Assembly: GCA_016806145.1 (NCBI GenBank)
Contig: CP063166.1
Span: forward strand, 1,488,001-1,552,000
DNA: 64,000 nucleotides
Direction: 5' to 3'
Origin: Variovorax paradoxus
GTDB lineage: Bacteria; Pseudomonadota; Gammaproteobacteria; Burkholderiales; Burkholderiaceae_C
A program made the position numbers and the translations under genes. The notes below the pieces were generated by a model, which saw only the letters and a program-made list of their open reading frames with translations, was not told the DNA's origin and did not search any database. Positions 16,757-26,204 of the stretch are shown one piece after another. Each line of letters begins with the position of its first letter. Position 1 is the stretch's first letter.

Positions 16757-18927
16757 ACCTAGAAAAATCGAAGATGGCACATCGGCTGCGAACCGTCGCG
16801 CTCGGGTTGCTTGCATTCGGCGCCCTGGCCATGGCCCATGCCCAGAACGCCATCGAGTCGGTGACCAGTTCAATGCAGTCCGGGGCGGAGGTGATCCGCA
16901 TCGACTTGGCGCAACCCCTGGTCACCGTGCCCAATGGGTTCGCGGTGCAGACACCCGCGCGCATCGCACTCGATTTCCCCGGTGTCACGAATGCTATCGG
17001 ACGCTCGGCGATCGAAGTGAATCAGGGCAATCTGCGCTCGGTCAATGTGGTGCAGGCCGGTGAACGCAGCCGCGTTGTGCTCAACCTCAAGCAGGCCACT
17101 GCATACAAGACTGAGATCCAAGGCAAGTCGCTGCTGGTGACGCTCGAACCTACGGCGGGCGTGGCGCTTGCGGCACCGGTTTCCGCGACTTTTGCTGAGA
17201 ATCGCAACCGGGACACCCTGCCGTTGCGCGATGTGGATTTCCGTCTAGGCTCGGATAACACGGGCCGCGTCATCATCGATCTGGCGAACAACCAAGTCGG
17301 CGTCGATCTGCGCCAGCAAGGCAAGAGCCTTGTGGCGGAGTTCACCAAATCCGCGCTGCCCGAGGGGCTGCGTCGCCGGCTCGACGTGGCCGACTTCAAT
17401 ACGCCCGTCCAGTCGATCACGGCCCAGCAAGCTGGAGATCGTGTGCGCCTGACGATCGAGTCCAAGGGCGACTGGGAACACAGTGCCTACCAGAGCGACA
17501 ACCAGTTCGTGGTGGAAGTCCGCGCACGCAAGGTCGATCCGACCAAGCTGACCCAGGGCGTGGGCTACACGGGTGAGAAGCTGTCGCTGAATTTCCAGAA
17601 CATCGAGATTCGCTCGCTGCTGCAGGTGATCGCCGACTTCACGAACTTCAACATCGTGACTTCCGATTCGGTAACCGGTGGGTTGACCCTGCGGCTGAAG
17701 GACGTGCCCTGGGACCAGGCGCTCGACATCATCATGCAGGCCAAGAATCTCGGCATGCGCAAGAACGGCAGCGTGCTCTGGATCGCGCCGAAGGACGAGA
17801 TCAACGCCAAGGAGAAGCTCGAGTTCGAGGCCAAAGCCGCGATCGAGAACCTCGAACCGCTGCGCACGCAGTCGTTTCAGTTGAACTACACCAAGGCGAT
17901 TGCCATCGCGCAGGGGCTGACCGGGACCGGTGCATCCGCTGGCGGGGGTAGCGGTGGGGGCGGAGGCTCGGGCACGACCACGCGCATCCTGAGTCCCCGC
18001 GGCAGCGTGATCGCGGAGGCGCGCACCAATCAGCTGTTCGTCTCCGACATCCCCTCGCGCCTGGCGCAGGTGGCCGAACTGATCCAGAAGCTCGACGTTC
18101 CGGTGCGCCAGGTACTGATCGAGGCGCGCATCGTCGAGGCGACCGATACCTTCGGCAAGTCGCTCGGCGCCAGGCTGGGCGGCGGTATCGCCAACGAGAG
18201 AATCGCGTCGGCCAACGGCAACCGTGCCTTCGGCACCCTGGGTGTCATGCCGGTGTCTGGTTCGGGGAGTGGAGGATCCGGTGGCAACAGCGGGGGGGCC
18301 ACGACGACCACCTGGACCAACTCGAATTTTGTGAATCTGCCGGCCAGCGATCCGACCGGCAATGGAGCCTCGCCCGGCACCTTCGCGATCTCGCTGTTCA
18401 ATTCGAGCTTCTCCCGCATGCTGAACCTCGAGATCTCGGCACTCGAAGCCGACGGCAAGGGCAAGCTGGTATCCAGCCCCCGCGTCATCACGGCCGACCA
18501 GACCAAGGCGCTGATCGAGCAGGGCGAGGAAATCCCCTACCAGCAAGCGACTTCGAGCGGCGCCACCTCGATCTCGTTCCGCAAGGCCGTGCTCAAGCTC
18601 GAAGTCACGCCGCAGATCACGCCCGAGGGCAACATCATCCTGACGCTCGACGTCAGCAAGGATGCGCGCGGTATCAACACCACCGCGGGCCCGGCCATCA
18701 ACACCAAGCACGTCCAGACCGAAGTGCTGGTCGAGAACGGCGGCACGGTCGTCATCGGTGGTATCTTCGAGCTCAACGAATCCAATGACGAGTCGCGCGT
18801 GCCGGTGCTGGGTGAAGTGCCCTATGTGGGGGCGCTGTTCCGCACACGGACTCGCATTGCGAACAAGACCGAAATGCTCGTCTTTATCACCCCGAAGATG
18901 ATTACCGACCGCAACGCCGCGCGCTGA
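16753..18927 (+). CDS. pilQ: Type IV pilus secretin PilQ
   Basis: A 724-residue outer-membrane secretin through which the pilus leaves the cell. The signal peptide ends AHA at residue 30. Two AMIN-type peptidoglycan-binding regions occupy about 35-265, an STN/N0 domain about 275-345, secretin N1 about 370-470 and the beta-barrel secretin domain about 520-720 (with VLKLEVTPQITPEGNI and VPVLGEVPYVGALFR). Two Gly/Ser-rich linkers are unusual in amount: one near residues 394-408 in the N1 domain, one near 499-516. The aroK gene follows after 23 nt, as in many proteobacteria. Confidence 0.95.
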   Translation: MNLEKSKMAHRLRTVALGLLAFGALAMAHAQNAIESVTSSMQSGAEVIRIDLAQPLVTVPNGFAVQTPARIALDFPGVTNAIGRSAIEVNQGNLRSVNVVQAGERSRVVLNLKQATAYKTEIQGKSLLVTLEPTAGVALAAPVSATFAENRNRDTLPLRDVDFRLGSDNTGRVIIDLANNQVGVDLRQQGKSLVAEFTKSALPEGLRRRLDVADFNTPVQSITAQQAGDRVRLTIESKGDWEHSAYQSDNQFVVEVRARKVDPTKLTQGVGYTGEKLSLNFQNIEIRSLLQVIADFTNFNIVTSDSVTGGLTLRLKDVPWDQALDIIMQAKNLGMRKNGSVLWIAPKDEINAKEKLEFEAKAAIENLEPLRTQSFQLNYTKAIAIAQGLTGTGASAGGGSGGGGGSGTTTRILSPRGSVIAEARTNQLFVSDIPSRLAQVAELIQKLDVPVRQVLIEARIVEATDTFGKSLGARLGGGIANERIASANGNRAFGTLGVMPVSGSGSGGSGGNSGGATTTTWTNSNFVNLPASDPTGNGASPGTFAISLFNSSFSRMLNLEISALEADGKGKLVSSPRVITADQTKALIEQGEEIPYQQATSSGATSISFRKAVLKLEVTPQITPEGNIILTLDVSKDARGINTTAGPAINTKHVQTEVLVENGGTVVIGGIFELNESNDESRVPVLGEVPYVGALFRTRTRIANKTEMLVFITPKMITDRNAAR

Positions 18928-18950
18928 CGCGCGGGCGTAGCAGCCACGGC

Positions 18951-19514
18951 GTGGCCGTCGCACTCGTCGGATTGCCCGGCGCCGGAAAGTCCGCGGTGGG
19001 CCGGCGGCTGGGTCTTCGGCTCAACCTTCCCTTCGTCGACACCGATCACGAGATCGAGCAGCGCATCGGCTGCTCGATCCGCGACTACTTCGAGCGCGAG
19101 GGCGAAGCCGCCTTCCGCGATCTCGAACAGCAAGTGATCGCCGAGCTGGCGGCCGGCGCGAACGGCGTGCTGGCCACCGGGGGCGGCGCGGTGCTGCGCG
19201 AGGCCAACCGGCTGCAACTGCGCGGCCACTTCCACGTGATCTACCTGCGGTCCTCGCCCGAGGACCTGTTCCGGCGCCTGCGCCACGACGTCAAGCGGCC
19301 GCTGCTGCAGGTGGCCGATCCGCTGGGTCGGCTGCGCGAGCTGCACGATGCGCGCGATCCCTTCTATCGCGAGACCGCCCACGACGTCGTCGACACGGGG
19401 CGTCCCACGGTCGCGACGCTCGTGAACATCATCGTGATGCAGCTCGAGCTGGCCGGCATCGTGCCGCCCGGCGCGCATCCCGAGGGGCCCGAGCCGACCT
19501 CGTCCTCGGACTGA
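18951..19514 (+). CDS. aroK: Shikimate kinase
   Basis: A 187-residue P-loop kinase that phosphorylates shikimate in the aromatic amino acid pathway. Walker A is GLPGAGKS at residues 7-14; VDTDHEIE holds the shikimate-binding Asp; RDLEQQV and ATGGGAVLRE (GGG loop) bind substrate; the lid region has RPLLQV. The start is GTG at 18951. The C-terminal 15 residues are Pro/Glu/Ser-rich. It is followed by aroB, the previous enzyme but one of the pathway. Confidence 0.93.
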   Translation: MAVALVGLPGAGKSAVGRRLGLRLNLPFVDTDHEIEQRIGCSIRDYFEREGEAAFRDLEQQVIAELAAGANGVLATGGGAVLREANRLQLRGHFHVIYLRSSPEDLFRRLRHDVKRPLLQVADPLGRLRELHDARDPFYRETAHDVVDTGRPTVATLVNIIVMQLELAGIVPPGAHPEGPEPTSSSD

Positions 19515-19596
19515 GTTCGCGCGGCCCGAAGCACATCGACCCTCGCGCGCCGAGGCGCTTGCGGCCAGCGCTCCGGCCCCTGGGCGCCGCACCGCC

Positions 19597-19602
19597 TAAA
19601 CT
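19597..19602 (+). promoter_or_regulatory. -10-like box 6 nt before aroB start
   Basis: TAAACT ends 6 nt before the aroB ATG. If it is a real -10 box, transcription would start at or next to the A of the ATG, giving a leaderless mRNA. No convincing -35 is seen. Confidence 0.35.
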
Positions 19603-19608
19603 CCCGCC

Positions 19609-20730
19609 ATGCCATCGCCCGCCGCTTCCGTTTCCCCGCCCACCCTCGAACGCGTCGACATCCCGCTCGGCGACCGCAGCTATCCCATCCTCATCGGCGC
19701 CGGACTGTTCGACGATCCCCAGACCTACGGCATCGTGCCGCAGGCGGCCAGCGCGCTGATCGTCAGCAACACCACGGTCGCGCCGCTCTACGCCCAGGGT
19801 CTGCGCCAGGCGCTGGCCGGCCGGTTCCGGCAGGTGCATCTGCTCGAGCTGCCCGATGGCGAGGTCTACAAGAACCTCGAGACCCTGAACCTGATCTTCG
19901 ACGCGCTGCTGGGCCACGGCAGCGACCGCAAGACCGTGCTGTTCGCCCTCGGCGGCGGCGTGGTCGGCGACATGACCGGTTTCGCGGCCGCCAGCTACAT
20001 GCGCGGCGTGCCCTTCGTCCAGGTGCCGACCACCTTGCTGGCGCAGGTCGATTCCTCGGTCGGCGGCAAGACGGCCATCAACCATCCGCTGGGCAAGAAC
20101 ATGATCGGCGCGTTCTACCAGCCGCAGTTGGTGGTCTGCGACCTCGGCACCCTGCAGACCCTGCCGCCGCGCGAACTCAGTGCCGGCCTGGCCGAGGTCA
20201 TCAAGTACGGGCCGATCCACGACATGGCCTTCCTCGACTGGATCGAAGCCAACATCGACGCCCTGGTGGCGCGCGATCCCGCCGCGCTCGCGCATGCGGT
20301 CAAGCGCAGCTGCGAGATCAAGGCGCTGGTGGTCGGCCAGGACGAGCGCGAGACCGGCCTGCGCGCGATCCTCAATTTCGGCCACACCTTCGGCCATGCG
20401 ATCGAATCGGGCCTGGGCTATGGCGAGTGGCTGCATGGCGAGGCCGTGGGCTGCGGCATGGTGATGGCGGCGCGGCTGTCGCAGCGCCTCGGCGGCGTGG
20501 ATGCGGCCTTCGTCGAGCGCCTGACCCGCCTGATCCAGCGCGCCGGCCTGCCCACCGTCGGCCCCGACCTCGGCGCGGAGCGCTACCTCGAACTGATGCG
20601 CGTCGACAAGAAATCCGAGGGCGGCGAGATCCGCTTCGTGGTGATCGACAAGCCCGGCTCCGCCATCATGCGCGGCGCGCCCGACGCGCTGGTGCGCGAG
20701 GTGCTCGCGCAATCCTGCGCGGCGGCCTGA
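19609..20730 (+). CDS. aroB: 3-dehydroquinate synthase
   Basis: A 373-residue NAD- and metal-dependent enzyme that converts DAHP to 3-dehydroquinate, the second shikimate step. The NAD-binding segment [15 protein letters not shown], the [26 protein letters not shown] region (substrate and phosphate binding) and the metal histidines in [11 protein letters not shown] and [11 protein letters not shown] are all present. It lies 94 nt after aroK and 37 nt before dgt. No SD sequence is evident before the ATG; see the -10-like box just upstream. Confidence 0.95.
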   Translation: MPSPAASVSPPTLERVDIPLGDRSYPILIGAGLFDDPQTYGIVPQAASALIVSNTTVAPLYAQGLRQALAGRFRQVHLLELPDGEVYKNLETLNLIFDALLGHGSDRKTVLFALGGGVVGDMTGFAAASYMRGVPFVQVPTTLLAQVDSSVGGKTAINHPLGKNMIGAFYQPQLVVCDLGTLQTLPPRELSAGLAEVIKYGPIHDMAFLDWIEANIDALVARDPAALAHAVKRSCEIKALVVGQDERETGLRAILNFGHTFGHAIESGLGYGEWLHGEAVGCGMVMAARLSQRLGGVDAAFVERLTRLIQRAGLPTVGPDLGAERYLELMRVDKKSEGGEIRFVVIDKPGSAIMRGAPDALVREVLAQSCAAA

Positions 20731-20767
20731 GCCCCGTTCCGATGGCCGGCATCGCCACCGCGGATCC

Positions 20768-21919
20768 ATGAGCCTCGCGCCCTACGCCTCGCACCCCGCG
20801 CGTTCGCGCGGCCGCCGCCATCCCGAGCCGCCCGCGCCCACGCGCGACGCCTTCCAGCGCGATCGCGACCGCATCGTGCATTCGACGGCGTTCCGGCGGC
20901 TGGTCTACAAGACGCAGGTGTTCCTCAACCACGAAGGCGACCTGTTCCGCACGCGGCTCACCCATTCGCTCGAGGTGGCGCAGCTCGGCCGTTCGATCGC
21001 GCGTGCGCTGCGGCTCAACGAGGACCTGGTCGAGGCGGTCGCGCTGGCCCATGACCTGGGCCACACGCCCTTCGGCCACGCGGGGCAGGACGCGCTCAAT
21101 GCCTGCATGGCCGAGCACGGCGGCTTCGAGCACAACCTGCAGAGCCTGCGCGTGGTCGATGCGCTCGAGCATCGCTATCCGCAGTACGACGGTCTCAACC
21201 TCAGCTTCGAGACGCGCGAGGGCATCCTCAAGCACTGCTCGCGCGCCAATGCCGAGAAGCTCGAGGCGGCCGAGCCCGGCGGCGTGGCGCGCCGCTTCAT
21301 CGACCGCACCCAGCCCGGCCTCGAGGCGCAGCTGTGCAACCTGGCCGATGCGATCGCCTACAACGCCCACGACATCGACGACGGCGTGCGCTCCGGCCTG
21401 ATCGCCGTCGAGCAACTGGCCGAGGTCGAGCTGTTCGAGCGCTACCGGCGCGAGGCGCTGGCCGAATACCCGGCGCTCAGCGGTCGCCGCGTGCTCTACG
21501 AGACCATCCGCCGCATGCTCAGCGCCCAGGTCTACGACGTGATCGACGCCACCCGCGCGACGCTCGAGGCGCTCGCGCCCGGCGATGCCGACGCGGTGCG
21601 CCGTGCGCCGCCGGTGGTCGCGTTCAGCGAGGGCATGCGCGCGCAGTCGGAGACGCTGCAGCGCTTCCTGTTCCGCAATCTCTACCGCCATCCGCAGGTG
21701 GTGCAGACCACCGATCAGGCGCGCGAGGTGGTGCGCGAACTGTTCGATGCCTACCTCGAGCGCGGCGCCGAGATGCCCGAGTCCTTCGCCGAGCGCGCCG
21801 ATCGCCCACGTGCCGTGGCCGACTACATCGCCGGCATGACCGACCGCTTCGCGATGCGCGAGCACGAGCGGCTGACCGGCCGGCGCGGCATCGCGCGCGC
21901 CGACGGGCCGACGGCATGA
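20768..21919 (+). CDS. dgt: dGTPase-like deoxynucleotide triphosphohydrolase
   Basis: A 383-residue HD-domain phosphohydrolase, type 2 dGTPase-like, that removes triphosphate from deoxynucleotides. Metal ligands are H66 (RLTHSLEVAQ), H95-D96 (ALAHDLGHTPFGHAG) and the later Asp in NLADAIAYNAHDIDDG. Length fits the short betaproteobacterial form rather than the 505-residue E. coli Dgt. It follows aroB, a common neighbour, and its stop overlaps the next gene (ATGA). Confidence 0.92.
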   Translation: MSLAPYASHPARSRGRRHPEPPAPTRDAFQRDRDRIVHSTAFRRLVYKTQVFLNHEGDLFRTRLTHSLEVAQLGRSIARALRLNEDLVEAVALAHDLGHTPFGHAGQDALNACMAEHGGFEHNLQSLRVVDALEHRYPQYDGLNLSFETREGILKHCSRANAEKLEAAEPGGVARRFIDRTQPGLEAQLCNLADAIAYNAHDIDDGVRSGLIAVEQLAEVELFERYRREALAEYPALSGRRVLYETIRRMLSAQVYDVIDATRATLEALAPGDADAVRRAPPVVAFSEGMRAQSETLQRFLFRNLYRHPQVVQTTDQAREVVRELFDAYLERGAEMPESFAERADRPRAVADYIAGMTDRFAMREHERLTGRRGIARADGPTA

Positions 21920-23181
21920 CATCGGCCGGCGCGCGCCCGCGCATTCCCGCGGCCGCCTTCGCGGTCGTGGTCGCGGGCGTCAGCGCCGCGCTGCACCTGG
22001 GCAAGCTGCCGCCCGCGGTGCCGGCGCTGCAGGCGTCGCTGGGCATCGGTCTGGTCGAGGCCGGCTTCCTGCTCTCGCTGGTGCAGGTCGCGAGCATGAC
22101 GCTGGGCCTGCTCGCGGGGCTGGCGGCCGACACCATCGGCCTGCGCCGCAGCATGCTGGGCGGACTGGTGGTGCTGACCCTGGCCAGCCTCGCGGGCGGC
22201 GCGGTTGGCAGCCATCTGCCCCCCGAGCAGGCCGTGCCCTGGCTGCTGGTGCTGCGCGCCGTCGAGGGCATCGGCTTCCTGCTGGCGGTGATGCCGGGCC
22301 CGGGCCTGATCCGCGCCCTCACGCCCGCGGGCGCCGACAAGGCCGCGCTGGGGCTCTGGGGCGCCTACATGCCGTTCGGCGTGGCGCTGGCCCTCTTGCT
22401 CGGCCCGGTGCTGATCGGCTGGAACGGCTGGCCCGGCTGGTGGTGGGCGCTGGCGCTGGTGTCGGCGCTGGCGGCCGCCTGGCTGCTCGTCGCGGTGCCG
22501 GCCGACCGGCAGCGCGCGCCGAGCGCCGCCGCCGTGCCCGAGAGCGGCTGGTCGCGCCTGCGCACCACCGTCGGTGCGCGCGGGCCCTGGCTCACGGCGC
22601 TGAGCTTCGCCGTCTATTCGGCGCAGTGGATGGCGGTGATCGGCTTCCTGCCCGCGATCTATGCCGGCGCGGGCGTGCCGGCCGGCTGGAACGCGGTGCT
22701 CACGGCGCTGGCCGCGGCGATGAACATCGTCGGCAACATCATGGGCGGGCGCTGGCTGCAGCGCGGCATCGCGCCCGAGCGGCTGCTGCAGTGGGGCTTC
22801 CTGATCATGGCGCTGGGCGGCATCGCGGCTTTCGCTGAACTGCGCGGGCCGGGCGCCGATGCCGTCGGGCTGCCCGCCTCGCTGCGCTTCGTGGCCGTCT
22901 GCGCCTTCTCGCTCGCGGGCGGCATGGTGCCGGCCACGCTGTTCCTGCTCGGCGTGCGCTTCGCGCCCGGGCCGGCCACCGTGTCGACCACCGTCGGGCT
23001 GATGCAGCAGGCCTCGTCGCTGGGCCAGTTCCTGGCGCCGCCGACCGTTGCCTGGGTGGCGCACCGCGTCGGCGGATGGCACTGGACCTGGGTCGCGACG
23101 CTGGCCTGCTCGCTGACCGGCATCGCGATCGCGCGCCGGCTCGGCCGCGCGCGGCTGGCGCTGGAGGCGGCGACGCCATGA
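21916..23181 (+). CDS. MFS transporter
   Basis: A 421-residue protein with about twelve hydrophobic helices. The loop 2-3 motif GLAADTIGLRRSMLGG matches the MFS signature G-x-x-x-D-x-x-G-x-R-R. A central cytoplasmic loop (about 195-215) separates the halves. The general look is of CynX/NarK-like MFS members, but the substrate cannot be inferred. It is translationally coupled at both ends: ATGA with dgt upstream and ATGA with the DUF1415 gene downstream. Confidence 0.85.
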   Translation: MTSAGARPRIPAAAFAVVVAGVSAALHLGKLPPAVPALQASLGIGLVEAGFLLSLVQVASMTLGLLAGLAADTIGLRRSMLGGLVVLTLASLAGGAVGSHLPPEQAVPWLLVLRAVEGIGFLLAVMPGPGLIRALTPAGADKAALGLWGAYMPFGVALALLLGPVLIGWNGWPGWWWALALVSALAAAWLLVAVPADRQRAPSAAAVPESGWSRLRTTVGARGPWLTALSFAVYSAQWMAVIGFLPAIYAGAGVPAGWNAVLTALAAAMNIVGNIMGGRWLQRGIAPERLLQWGFLIMALGGIAAFAELRGPGADAVGLPASLRFVAVCAFSLAGGMVPATLFLLGVRFAPGPATVSTTVGLMQQASSLGQFLAPPTVAWVAHRVGGWHWTWVATLACSLTGIAIARRLGRARLALEAATP

Positions 23182-23753
23182 GCGGCGATGCTTCCGTCAC
23201 GGCCGAGCAGGCCGTCGCCGACACGCGCCGCTGGCTCGAGCGCGCGGTGATCGGCCTCAACCTGTGCCCGTTCGCGAAGGCCGTGCACGTCAAGGGCCAG
23301 ATCCACTACGCCACCTATTTGTCCGCCGAGCATGACGACCTGCTCGACGCTTTGCTCGCCGAAGCGCGGCAGCTCGTCGCGCTCGATGCCGCCGAGCGCG
23401 ACACCACCTTGCTGATCGCGCCGAACGCGCTTTCGGACTTCCTCGACTTCAACGATTTCACGGCGCGCGCCGAGCGCCGGCTCGCCAAGGCCGGCTTCGA
23501 CGGCGTGCTGCAGCTCGCGAGCTTCCATCCGCAATTCCAGTTTGGCGGCGCCGAGCCCGACGACATCGGCAACGCGACCAACCGCGCGCCCTATCCCACG
23601 CTGCACCTGCTGCGCGAAGAGAGCGTGGACCGCGCGGTCGAGGCCTTTCCCGATGCCGAAGAGATCTTCGGCCGCAACATCGACACCCTCGAGGCCCTCG
23701 GGCCCGAAGGCTGGGCCGCGCTCGACGTCGGCCCCGGGAGCACCCCCTCATGA
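23178..23753 (+). CDS. DUF1415 family protein
   Basis: A 191-residue soluble protein of the DUF1415 family, whose function is unknown. Visible conserved features are WLERAVIGLNLCPFAKAV near the N-terminus (with a lone Cys in LCPF), SDFLDFNDF in the middle and LASFHPQFQFGG followed by NRAPYPTLHLLRE. There is no signal peptide or membrane helix. It overlaps the MFS gene and the methyltransferase gene by 4 nt each, so the three proteins are made together. The LCPF cysteine and the HPxF segment suggest a catalytic or metal site, but that is inference. Confidence 0.85.
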   Translation: MSGDASVTAEQAVADTRRWLERAVIGLNLCPFAKAVHVKGQIHYATYLSAEHDDLLDALLAEARQLVALDAAERDTTLLIAPNALSDFLDFNDFTARAERRLAKAGFDGVLQLASFHPQFQFGGAEPDDIGNATNRAPYPTLHLLREESVDRAVEAFPDAEEIFGRNIDTLEALGPEGWAALDVGPGSTPS

Positions 23754-24658
23754 ATACCCACGCACCGAAGAAGACCCGCGAAGACCATTCCGCCAAGGGC
23801 GGCAAGACCGCCAAGGTGGCGAAGGCCGATGCCGAACTCGCCGAGTCCCTGCGCCCGGGCCAGTCGGTCGAGCTGCTCAAGGAGCTGCACATCCTCACGC
23901 GCGAGGGCCGGCTCAACCAGGACTCGCGCCGCAAGCTCAAGCAGGTCTACCACCTGTTCCAGTTCATCGAGCAGCTGCTGCGCGAGCTGCCCGAGGGCGG
24001 CGCCAACGCCACGCTGGCCGACCATGGCGCGGGCAAGTCGTACCTGGGCTTCATCGTCTACGACCTGTTCTTCCGCGCGGGGCAGGGCGGTCACGTCTAC
24101 GGCATCGAGACGCGCGCCGAGCTGGTCCAGAAATCGCGCGAACTCGCGCAGCGGCTGGGCTTCGACCGCATGTCCTTTCTGAATCTGACGGTAGCCGAGT
24201 CCGCCACCGCGGGTGAGCTGCCATCGCAGATCGACGTGGTGACCGCGCTGCATGCCTGCGACACCGCCACCGACGACGCGATCGCCTTCGGCCTCGCGAA
24301 AAAGGCCCGCTGCATGGTGCTGGTGCCCTGCTGCCAGGCGGAGGTAGCGGCCTGCCTGCGCGAGACCAAGGCGCTGGCGCTGTCGCGCACGCCGCTGGCC
24401 GAGCTCTGGCGCCATCCGCTGCACACGCGCGAGATCGGCAGCCAGCTCACCAACGTGCTGCGCTGCCTGTACCTCGAGGCCAACGGCTACAGCGTCACCG
24501 TGACCGAGCTCGTGGGCTGGGAGCACAGCATGAAGAACGAACTGATCCTCGCGCGCCACACCGGCCAGCGCAAGGCGAGCGCGGCCGCGCGGCTGCGCGA
24601 ACTGCTGGCGCAGTTCGGGCTCGATGCGTTGGGCGATACCCGCTTTCGGCTCGACTGA
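23750..24658 (+). CDS. Class I SAM-dependent methyltransferase (Methyltransf_32-like)
   Basis: A 302-residue protein. A lysine-rich N-terminal tail (1-28) precedes a Rossmann-type methyltransferase domain: motif I is ADHGAGKSYLGFIVYDLF, the acidic end of strand 2 is YGIETR, and ALHACDTATDDAI and VLVPCCQAE match the PCC-containing family that includes GSTCD/METTL25-like proteins. The substrate is unknown; the basic N-terminus would fit RNA binding. It is last in the dgt-MFS-DUF1415 coupled series. Confidence 0.8.
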   Translation: MNTHAPKKTREDHSAKGGKTAKVAKADAELAESLRPGQSVELLKELHILTREGRLNQDSRRKLKQVYHLFQFIEQLLRELPEGGANATLADHGAGKSYLGFIVYDLFFRAGQGGHVYGIETRAELVQKSRELAQRLGFDRMSFLNLTVAESATAGELPSQIDVVTALHACDTATDDAIAFGLAKKARCMVLVPCCQAEVAACLRETKALALSRTPLAELWRHPLHTREIGSQLTNVLRCLYLEANGYSVTVTELVGWEHSMKNELILARHTGQRKASAAARLRELLAQFGLDALGDTRFRLD

Positions 24659-24676
24659 GCCGCGCGCCGCGCCGGG

Positions 24677-25384
24677 TCAGCGCGAAGCCAGCAGCGCCGG
24701 CAGCGCGTCGCGCGTGGGCCAGGCCAGCGTCTTCCACGGGCTGCGCTCGTCTTCCAGCAGCCGTTCGGTCACCGATGCCAGCACCTTGCGGCCCATGAAG
24801 TTGCTGCCCGCGGCATCGCGTTCGCCTTCGAGGAAGCTGCGGCCGTAGCCCTCCCAGCCGTCGAAGCGCTCGATCGCCAGCGCCACCGCCGGCTCGAGCG
24901 CATCCAGCGCCTCGCGCGCTTGCAGGTAGCCGACCGCCGCCGAGCCGGTCGCAAGGTGCGCGAAGCGGGCGATCCACACGGCCAGTTCGCCATCCGTGCT
25001 GCGGGCCATCGCCTCGGCCGCGTCGTGGGTGTCGGCGATGGCTTCGCGTGCCTGTGCCTCGTCGCCCGCGTCGAAGTCGCGCGCCAGCAGCTTCTTCCAC
25101 GGCGCGACTTCCTCGTCGGGGATCGGCACGCACAGCAGGTGCACCGCGCTGCGGTTCGCTTCCTTGGCGGCCTTGAGCTCGGGCGCGAAGGTCTCGCGGT
25201 AGATCGCGGCCAGCGCCACGGCCACGTTCTCGTAGCGCGACGAGGCCGCGAGACGGGCCTCGAGCGCCGCGCCGTCCTGCTGCGCCTTGGCCTCGCGCTC
25301 GGCGGTTTCCTGCGCCAGCTCGGCGCGTCCCTCCGCCATGCCTTCCTTGACCGTATCGAGCATTTCCTTGAAGAACTTGAACAT
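24677..25384 (-). CDS. Uncharacterised protein, possible DUF1266-like C-terminus
   Basis: A 235-residue soluble protein that I do not firmly recognise. The first 50 residues are a charged helix (EMLDTVKEGMAEGRAEL...). The C-terminal part contains FDGWEGYGRSFLEGERDAAG followed by FMGRKVLASV, which resembles the W-x-x-[FY]-x-x-S-[YF]-L-x-G end of DUF1266 proteins, with Trp-rich segments (VAPWKKLLARDFD, SPWKTLAWPTRDAL) on either side. A good ribosome site (GGGGGAGGAG) precedes the ATG. It is transcribed against the methyltransferase gene and away from the transposase gene. Confidence 0.7.
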   Translation of the reverse strand: MFKFFKEMLDTVKEGMAEGRAELAQETAEREAKAQQDGAALEARLAASSRYENVAVALAAIYRETFAPELKAAKEANRSAVHLLCVPIPDEEVAPWKKLLARDFDAGDEAQAREAIADTHDAAEAMARSTDGELAVWIARFAHLATGSAAVGYLQAREALDALEPAVALAIERFDGWEGYGRSFLEGERDAAGSNFMGRKVLASVTERLLEDERSPWKTLAWPTRDALPALLASR

Positions 25385-25468
25385 CGAATGGCTCCTCCCC
25401 CGCCACGATGGAATGGTTCGGCGGGCGGCTTAGGATACAGGCCCCGCGCGTCAACCCCTTCCTGGCCC

Positions 25469-26164
25469 ATGGCCCGCCTTCCCCGTCTCACCCTTGCCGG
25501 CTTGCCGCACCACGCGATCCAGCGCGGCAACAACCGCCAGCCGATCTTCGTGGACCGTGCCGACCACGAGAAGCTGCTCGCCCTGCTGGCCGACAGCGCC
25601 ACGCGCTTCGGCGTCGCGGTGCATGCCTACGTGCTGATGGACAACCACTTCCACCTGCTGGCCACGCCCGACACCGCCACGGGGCTGCCGCAGCTGATGC
25701 AGGCGGTCGGGCGCAGCTACGTGCGCTACTTCAACGACCGCCATGGCCGCAGCGGAACGCTGTGGGAAGGGCGCTACAGGTCGACCCTGATCCAGACCGA
25801 GCGCTACCTGCTGACCTGCATGGCCTACATCGACCTCAACCCGGTGCGCGCGGGGCTGGTGATCGATCCGCGCGACTTCGCGTGGTCCAGCCATGCGCAC
25901 TACGCGGGGCTGCGGCACGACCGGCTGCTCACGCCCCATCCGCTGTACTGGGAGCTCGGTAACACCCCGTTCGCGCGCGAGGCCGCGTATGTCGAACTGG
26001 TGCGCGCGGGCGTCCGGGCCGCCGACCAGTCGGCGCTGACCGAGGCCACGCTGCGTGGCTGGGCGGCCGGCGACGCCGATTTTCTGGAAGCGTTGCAGAA
26101 GAACACCGAGCGTCGGGTGCTGCCGGCCAAGGCCGGGCGGCCGCCTTCGGGCATCAAAAGCTGA
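25469..26164 (+). CDS. REP-associated tyrosine transposase-like protein (RAYT, Y1_Tnp)
   Basis: A 231-residue Y1/HUH-type transposase domain protein. The metal-binding HUH is H60-F-H62 in LMDNHFHLLATP; the catalytic tyrosine is probably Y84 or Y87 in GRSYVRYFNDRHGRSG; GTLWEGRYRSTLI and YIDLNPVRAGLV are standard for the RAYT group. These are usually single-copy domesticated relatives of IS200/IS605 transposases that act on REP palindromes. The start at 25469 gives MARLPRL, the usual family beginning. No terminal repeats of an IS are evident, but an AT-rich palindrome lies 64 nt downstream. Confidence 0.88.
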   Translation: MARLPRLTLAGLPHHAIQRGNNRQPIFVDRADHEKLLALLADSATRFGVAVHAYVLMDNHFHLLATPDTATGLPQLMQAVGRSYVRYFNDRHGRSGTLWEGRYRSTLIQTERYLLTCMAYIDLNPVRAGLVIDPRDFAWSSHAHYAGLRHDRLLTPHPLYWELGNTPFAREAAYVELVRAGVRAADQSALTEATLRGWAAGDADFLEALQKNTERRVLPAKAGRPPSGIKS

Positions 26165-26204
26165 GCCGAAGCGAGTGGAAACCGCCGTCCGGTGGTCGTT
26201 TCCT

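Noticed and set aside
17245..18963. A 572-codon minus-strand frame opposite pilQ
   Set aside because: Antisense shadow of the secretin gene, with no start signal or domain.
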